A model generated the notes under the pieces. The model was not told the origin of the DNA. It saw only the letters and a list, made by a program, of their open reading frames with translations, and did no database searches. A stretch of 64,000 bases of DNA from assembly GCA_025403435.1 (NCBI GenBank), contig CM046351.1:3492801-3556800 (forward strand). The letters are read 5' to 3'. Below, piece by piece: positions 59,501 to 64,000 of the stretch (the first letter of the stretch is position 1; the number at the start of each line of letters is the position of its first letter). Source of the stretch: Artocarpus heterophyllus. Lineage: Eukaryota; Streptophyta; Magnoliopsida; Rosales; Moraceae. The translations under genes and the position numbers were made by a program.

Positions 59501-61527
59501 CATAAAACTTTTAACTTACATTATAACACATTATGCATGGTCGAAAAGCAGGATTTATACTAATCCTCTTTCGTTTCTATGTTGCACATCTGCATCTAGA
59601 TCATAATTTTGTACGTAAAAACTGGTCAATAAGTTCATCTTTTTATTGTTCAGTCTACAGGCCTTTTATCATCTAGTCGTTCTAGACTAGTGACAATGTT
59701 GATTTAAAACATGCTTACGTACCTGTCTGAAAACTTCTAAGGGTCATAACAGCGCTTAACTTTTTATATCTTTCTTGAACATATCTAGCCTTTCCTGGGG
59801 GTGCAGTAAAAGGAAAAACTAGCTTTATCTTCTTTCTTTCTTTTTTTTCGTATTCATAAAGTCTCTGTCTTGGCTCTGCTCTTGTGACCTCGCTGTCGGT
59901 CACGAGAAATTTTCTAAATTCTACTTAATTATCTAAATCGTTCTCACGATTTCTAATCGAACCTAGGGTGTCTTATAGTAATTTTTCTAGTTTCCTATAG
60001 GCAACTTGAAGATTATATCCTTAATGGATTTCTTATGGACCTTGTTGTACATATCCATTATGCACTACATGGTATTGTACTTATATACTATATCTTGTTA
60101 CACTATAGATAACAAGCATTAATCATAACATTCTTATCCATATTATTTGCTCGTATAAGTATTATACTTGCATATCATATTCATAAACATATCATACATA
60201 TACATGTCATTCATACCATACTTCCACATTTCATGCTTTCATACATTACTCATATTCATGTCGTTCATATCATACTTTCACATTTCATGCTTTCACATAT
60301 TATTCATACTCATGTCATTCATATCATACATTCATTTGTCGTTCATACTTTCATATCATAGAGTTGCTATACATTTTTCTTCTTTGAATAGCAACTATTT
60401 CATATTATATCCATATAATACTTTAAATCACGTCACATGTATAATACACACACCAATCATAGTTCATAACGTTCATGCATATCAATATGCAAATAGGCTT
60501 CAAACATACCGGTTGCAAATTTAATGCAAACCTTATTTGTACTTTAGAACTTTTTTGCATAATAAATGAAAATATACTTTTAAAAACAACTTGCATAACA
60601 ATTGCAAACTCATTTACAAATGCATATGAATGCATTAAAAACTATTTACTTCATGCTGTAGGTGAAATCTGAACTTACCCGGACTATGCTCTAGCGTTCT
60701 CTATTCCGTTCATTTCTCATTCCTTTTCCTTTCATTGGTCGGCTTTTGTGTCCAGATCATACGACAACCGACTCATTAATTAACTTTCTTTATTATCAAT
60801 CCACTCGATTGATAATAAAACGTAAACATTAATCATTCTTTCCTTTTAACTTGACTAGTATACTTTCGTTTACCCTTGTCTTTACTTAACCTTATAACCC
60901 ATCGGTTTACCTCTCGTTTACTTAAAACATCTCTTATTAAATCTCTGGTCTCACATGACCGTTACGTTACTTAACGTATTACGAAACATTTTCCGTCTAA
61001 TAACGTTATGCTAAATCGGAGTGTTCGACTCCGTTCTAGCTGTTTTCTTGATAAGGACGATTTTACCCTTAACGGGTTTTTTGTCACCTTATAACGTTAT
61101 AAAACTCATTCTCACATAAAATAGTGTAACAATCACTGATCATGCATTTTATAAATTTCTATGAAAGCATCTAAAACAGTTCATACTGTAGGCGAGATTC
61201 CTACTTAATTGAACTCCAAGCTAAGCAGATCCAGTTGTATCTCGCTGCATCTACAGTATACGAAGCATCCTCTGCAGTGCTCCTCGAGCGACCATGAATA
61301 TCTAAGAATACTTCCTGGAGATCTTACATTCTTGAAAATGTCATTCTGGACTCCGATACTCCTGTTTGAATCGCCTCGATCCACGTGCAATCAGTACCAG
61401 ACGATTTTCACCGGAGTGGAATTAGCTCGAACGGAGGTCACCATCACGTTCAGAGCGTTGATACGAGTCGGGAGGCGGTCTCAGATCTTCGATCAGAGGT
61501 CCGGATCACACAAAATCCGAGTCACCG

Positions 61528-61563
61528 TTGACCGTCGTTGACCGACTTTGACCGCCGTTGACC
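61528..61563 (+). promoter_or_regulatory. Four TTGACC W-box-like sites, 10 bp apart
   Basis: TTGACC starts at 61,528, 61,538, 61,548 and 61,558, inside a GC-rich segment of the LTR-like element. TTGACC matches the WRKY-factor W-box core TTGAC(C/T). Function is inferred. Confidence 0.6.
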
Positions 61564-62552
61564 GGAGTCAATCTTGGTCCGTTGGCAGCTAGGCTCGGGC
61601 CTACCCCCCTAAATCGACCCTTCTGAGTCCAATGTCAGGGTCAATTGCACCTAATTCTGCCTCTAACATAGCGGGTCGGAGCTCGACATTGATGGCAAAA
61701 ATGGAGGCTCCGATGATGGCTTTCCGGCGATTGAAACCCAAAATTGGCTGGGGGCTTTTGCTACCCATCATCCTATGAGCATTTCCCCTCATCCAATTTA
61801 AAGAAACGTGGCTGGGAAGAGCAAAAACCAAGGCTCCCGCGGCGCTTGACGGCGGCGATGGCCGTTCTCCGGCGAAACGGGCTCCTTCCGTGCAATTGAT
61901 CGAGGGGTTTTACTCCCCTTGATCCTCTGAACTCATTGGGAGGGGTGGTGTCGGCCACCTCCTCCGGAAAGGTGGAGGTCCACCATGGGGGCGGTGGCAC
62001 ACGGCGGCGATAGGCGGACGGAGCAATCTGGCCGTTGTTGAGCTGCCAACAAGGGTGGGTTTTGTTCCTCTCATCACGGTGGTCGTGTAGGAACAAGAAT
62101 CACGTCGATCGGAAGTCAGACGGCGAAGATATCTCGTCGGAAAGAAATGGTTTTGCCGCTACTTTGGGCGGCGCGTGTGGCCTTCTACGGCGGCTTTTTG
62201 GGCGACACGGCACCTCGTTGGACTCAGCTCGTCGAGAGCTTTCCATTGGCGCGGGAGGTGTCGAAAACGGATGCCGGAATCTCGAACGAGATTTGAGGAG
62301 AGAGAGAGAATATAGAGAGAGAAAGTAGAGAGAGAGAGTCCCGAATTTTCTCTCAATTTTCTGATTTTTTTTCCTTTTTTTTTTCTTTTCTTTTATAAAA
62401 CAAAATTATGGTCCATTACGATATAATTTTCCATGTTATTATACAATATTTTTCTTTAATTGTACTTTGTCTTAATATAATCCTTAATTTAATGCATTAA
62501 AAATCTCAGGTGTTACAAATACAATTCGAATCCGCTTACCAAACAGATCCTA

Positions 62553-63592
62553 TAGTGTGTGATTGTTAGGGTCAAAAGGAATATTTGACATGCTATTTGT
62601 TCTATCAAGTAATCTTTTCTATTTTCTTCCCAAAGTTGGAAAGATTGAAAAATGGTGGCCGGTGAATTCACAATTTCTTTTATTTCTTCTAATTTTCTCT
62701 CTCTGTCAAATAAGTCAAAATTTTCTTTTCTTCTTCAAATCCCTTCCACAATTTATGTCCCCTTTCTCTTTTCCACTCTAACAACTATACTAAATTGAGA
62801 CATGGGCGTTCAAACGCTATCCCACATTCTTTGGTTAAGAAATTAAAAGACACGTTTATCTTGCAAAAGTGCTGTTAAATAATTGCTCACAACCATCTGG
62901 CATGATATATGGATTTTATATATATATATACTGAGTATGAAAATTGTTGTCTCGTAGAGCATAGTTTTTAACAGTCAAACTCCAAAATATTTGGCTTTTG
63001 TAGCAAGGTAATTTTAGTAATAAATCGTGGATCAAACTGTAGTACTTATAGGGGTATTTGAGAACATTGGTTCAAATCAATGGTTTGAATTAACTTTTGT
63101 TACTAACACTATAACATATAGAAGATTTATATTATAGCAACAATAACAATGCCAAACTTGTAATCGCTACGGAGTACAAAATGGTATTTTCATTTATGTG
63201 CCTATATGGTCCACTCTAATCACATGTATGCAAAGGCAGTAATGGTCTCCTTGAGGACATACGATTTAAAAAATCAAAAAATAAATAAATAAATAAAAGA
63301 AGAAAACAAACATATGAAAATTGTACAAGGCACCGCCCTTCGTTTACTTTTAAATTTTTTGGTTTGTTCGACTAATCAATTCTTGATAAGTCAGTCGTTA
63401 AGATGTTAGACAAAGGCTAGCTCAAGTGTTGTTTAGCATAGAAAAAAAATAGACATATTATGGTTCTTGTACCACTTGGTTTTCATAAATGTCGGATGTA
63501 GGGCGCGGATTTAACCTAATACTACTTTATGTTTGAATTGGGTTCTCTAATAATACTCAATGTTTGAATTGAGTTCTCATCTATTATGGTTA

Positions 63593-63636
<44 letters not shown>

Positions 63637-64000
63637 CAGACATATTCTCAAAAAAAAAAAAAAGAAAGACAAATAACAGACATAATGCGTCATGCAAAAC
63701 TGAAGTTCGTACACGGTATTCCATTTGATTGAGCTGGCAACTTGGCAATCAAAAATAATTCAATCGGCAAAACTGCTACCTAAGAACTCAATCTCTAGAA
63801 CATCAAAGTACCCTAGAATTCTTAATTGCTATGGAAACTAAAATTATGCATCTTTTGATTTTCAAAACTATATATATATATATATATATATAATATTGTT
63901 CATCTACATGAATACAATGAGTTATTTCCATTTTTCTACCTTGTCTTATATTTTTTTTTATCTTATTAAATGTTTAGTACACAAATTTATACCCTTTTTT
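62553..64000. other. Intergenic spacer
   Basis: No gene is recognised. An M1-like stretch lies at 63,052-63,160 (GGGGTATTTGAGAACATTGG). (TA)n tracts are at 63,593-63,635 and 63,867-63,892, with several poly(A) runs. Confidence 0.45.

Larger units (their letters stand above)
57384..62517 (-). mobile_element. 5.1 kb LTR-like element, probable giant solo LTR
   Basis: It has TG..CA ends (TGTGACGACCCG at left, CAGGTGTTACA at right) and a perfect 5 bp target duplication AATAC (57,379-57,383 and 62,518-62,522). Ends and a GAGCTTTCACTCAGTAAG stretch near 57,879 resemble the Tekay LTRs, which suggests the sense strand is minus. No second LTR pair, primer site or gag/pol frame was found inside, so a solo LTR inflated by tandem repeats is the simplest reading. 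A non-autonomous element remains possible. Confidence 0.8.
56867..62552. mobile_element. Older inverted-repeat element split by the LTR insertion
   Basis: The left end GGTCTGTTTGGTTCG (56,867) and right end CTTACCAAACAGATCC (to about 62,552) are imperfect inverted repeats. They flank about 550 bp once the LTR at 57,384-62,517 and one AATAC copy are set aside. It has no coding capacity and was present before the LTR inserted. Confidence 0.6.

Noticed and set aside
61773..62328. Proline/arginine-rich open frames on both strands near 62 kb
   Set aside because: They overlap each other in a GC-rich LTR segment, match no known domain, and end at the GA-rich tract of the LTR.

Overview
This 64 kb window is AT-rich plant nuclear DNA, most likely from a flowering plant and probably a eudicot. 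The evidence is chloroplast-targeted polyphenol oxidases with a single GT-AG intron, SAUR (small auxin-up RNA) genes, a Tekay/Del-type chromovirus LTR retrotransposon, Ty1/copia remains and many short non-autonomous DNA elements. I cannot name the species. All recognisable host genes lie on the minus strand. No RNA gene, CRISPR array or bacterial-type operon is visible.

Region 1 (1-18,000) is a polyphenol oxidase (PPO) cluster. PPO-A (1-1578) is cut by the window edge. PPO-B (15,669-17,998) is complete: two exons, 611 residues, all copper-ligand motifs present. Between them lie two PPO relics: a 5' fragment at 7,141-7,275 (with duplicated promoter DNA) and a 3' fragment at 13,706-13,900 (with duplicated 3' UTR). 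Their order shows they come from different gene copies, so at least four PPO units once existed. The spacer holds an interspersed repeat in several copies, an LTR relic, a 493 bp inverted-repeat transposon and a block rich in the motif ACGACA.

Region 2 (18,000-34,000 and 43,000-55,500) is a SAUR cluster. Five SAUR loci are present at about 26.0, 30.5, 31.9, 50.0 and 54.7 kb. At 44.6-45.0 kb the 3' flank and promoter of a sixth survive but the coding body is gone. Only the 54.7 kb copy is clean; the others carry small frameshifts. Duplicated flanks show the cluster grew by tandem duplication. Arrays of ACGACA motifs recur through this region and are the least explained sequence here.

The SAUR cluster is interrupted by a complete Tekay-type element (34,047-43,061, minus strand, 5 bp target duplication TAGTA). 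It has near-identical 2.14 kb LTRs, but gag-pol carries two stop codons and one frameshift. A solo LTR of the same family lies in the opposite orientation at 47,229-49,401 (target duplication TGATT). A copia pol relic abuts the complete element at 43,250-44,090.

Region 3 (55,500-64,000) has no host gene. It is dominated by a 5,134 bp LTR-like element at 57,384-62,517 (target duplication AATAC) inserted in an older inverted-repeat element. It contains a 66 bp tandem repeat and four TTGACC boxes spaced exactly 10 bp apart.

How the genes act: PPOs oxidise phenols to quinones in the thylakoid lumen (defence and browning). SAURs are small auxin-responsive growth regulators. Nothing in the sequence links the two families functionally; they are neighbouring tandem clusters diversified by duplication and transposon insertion.
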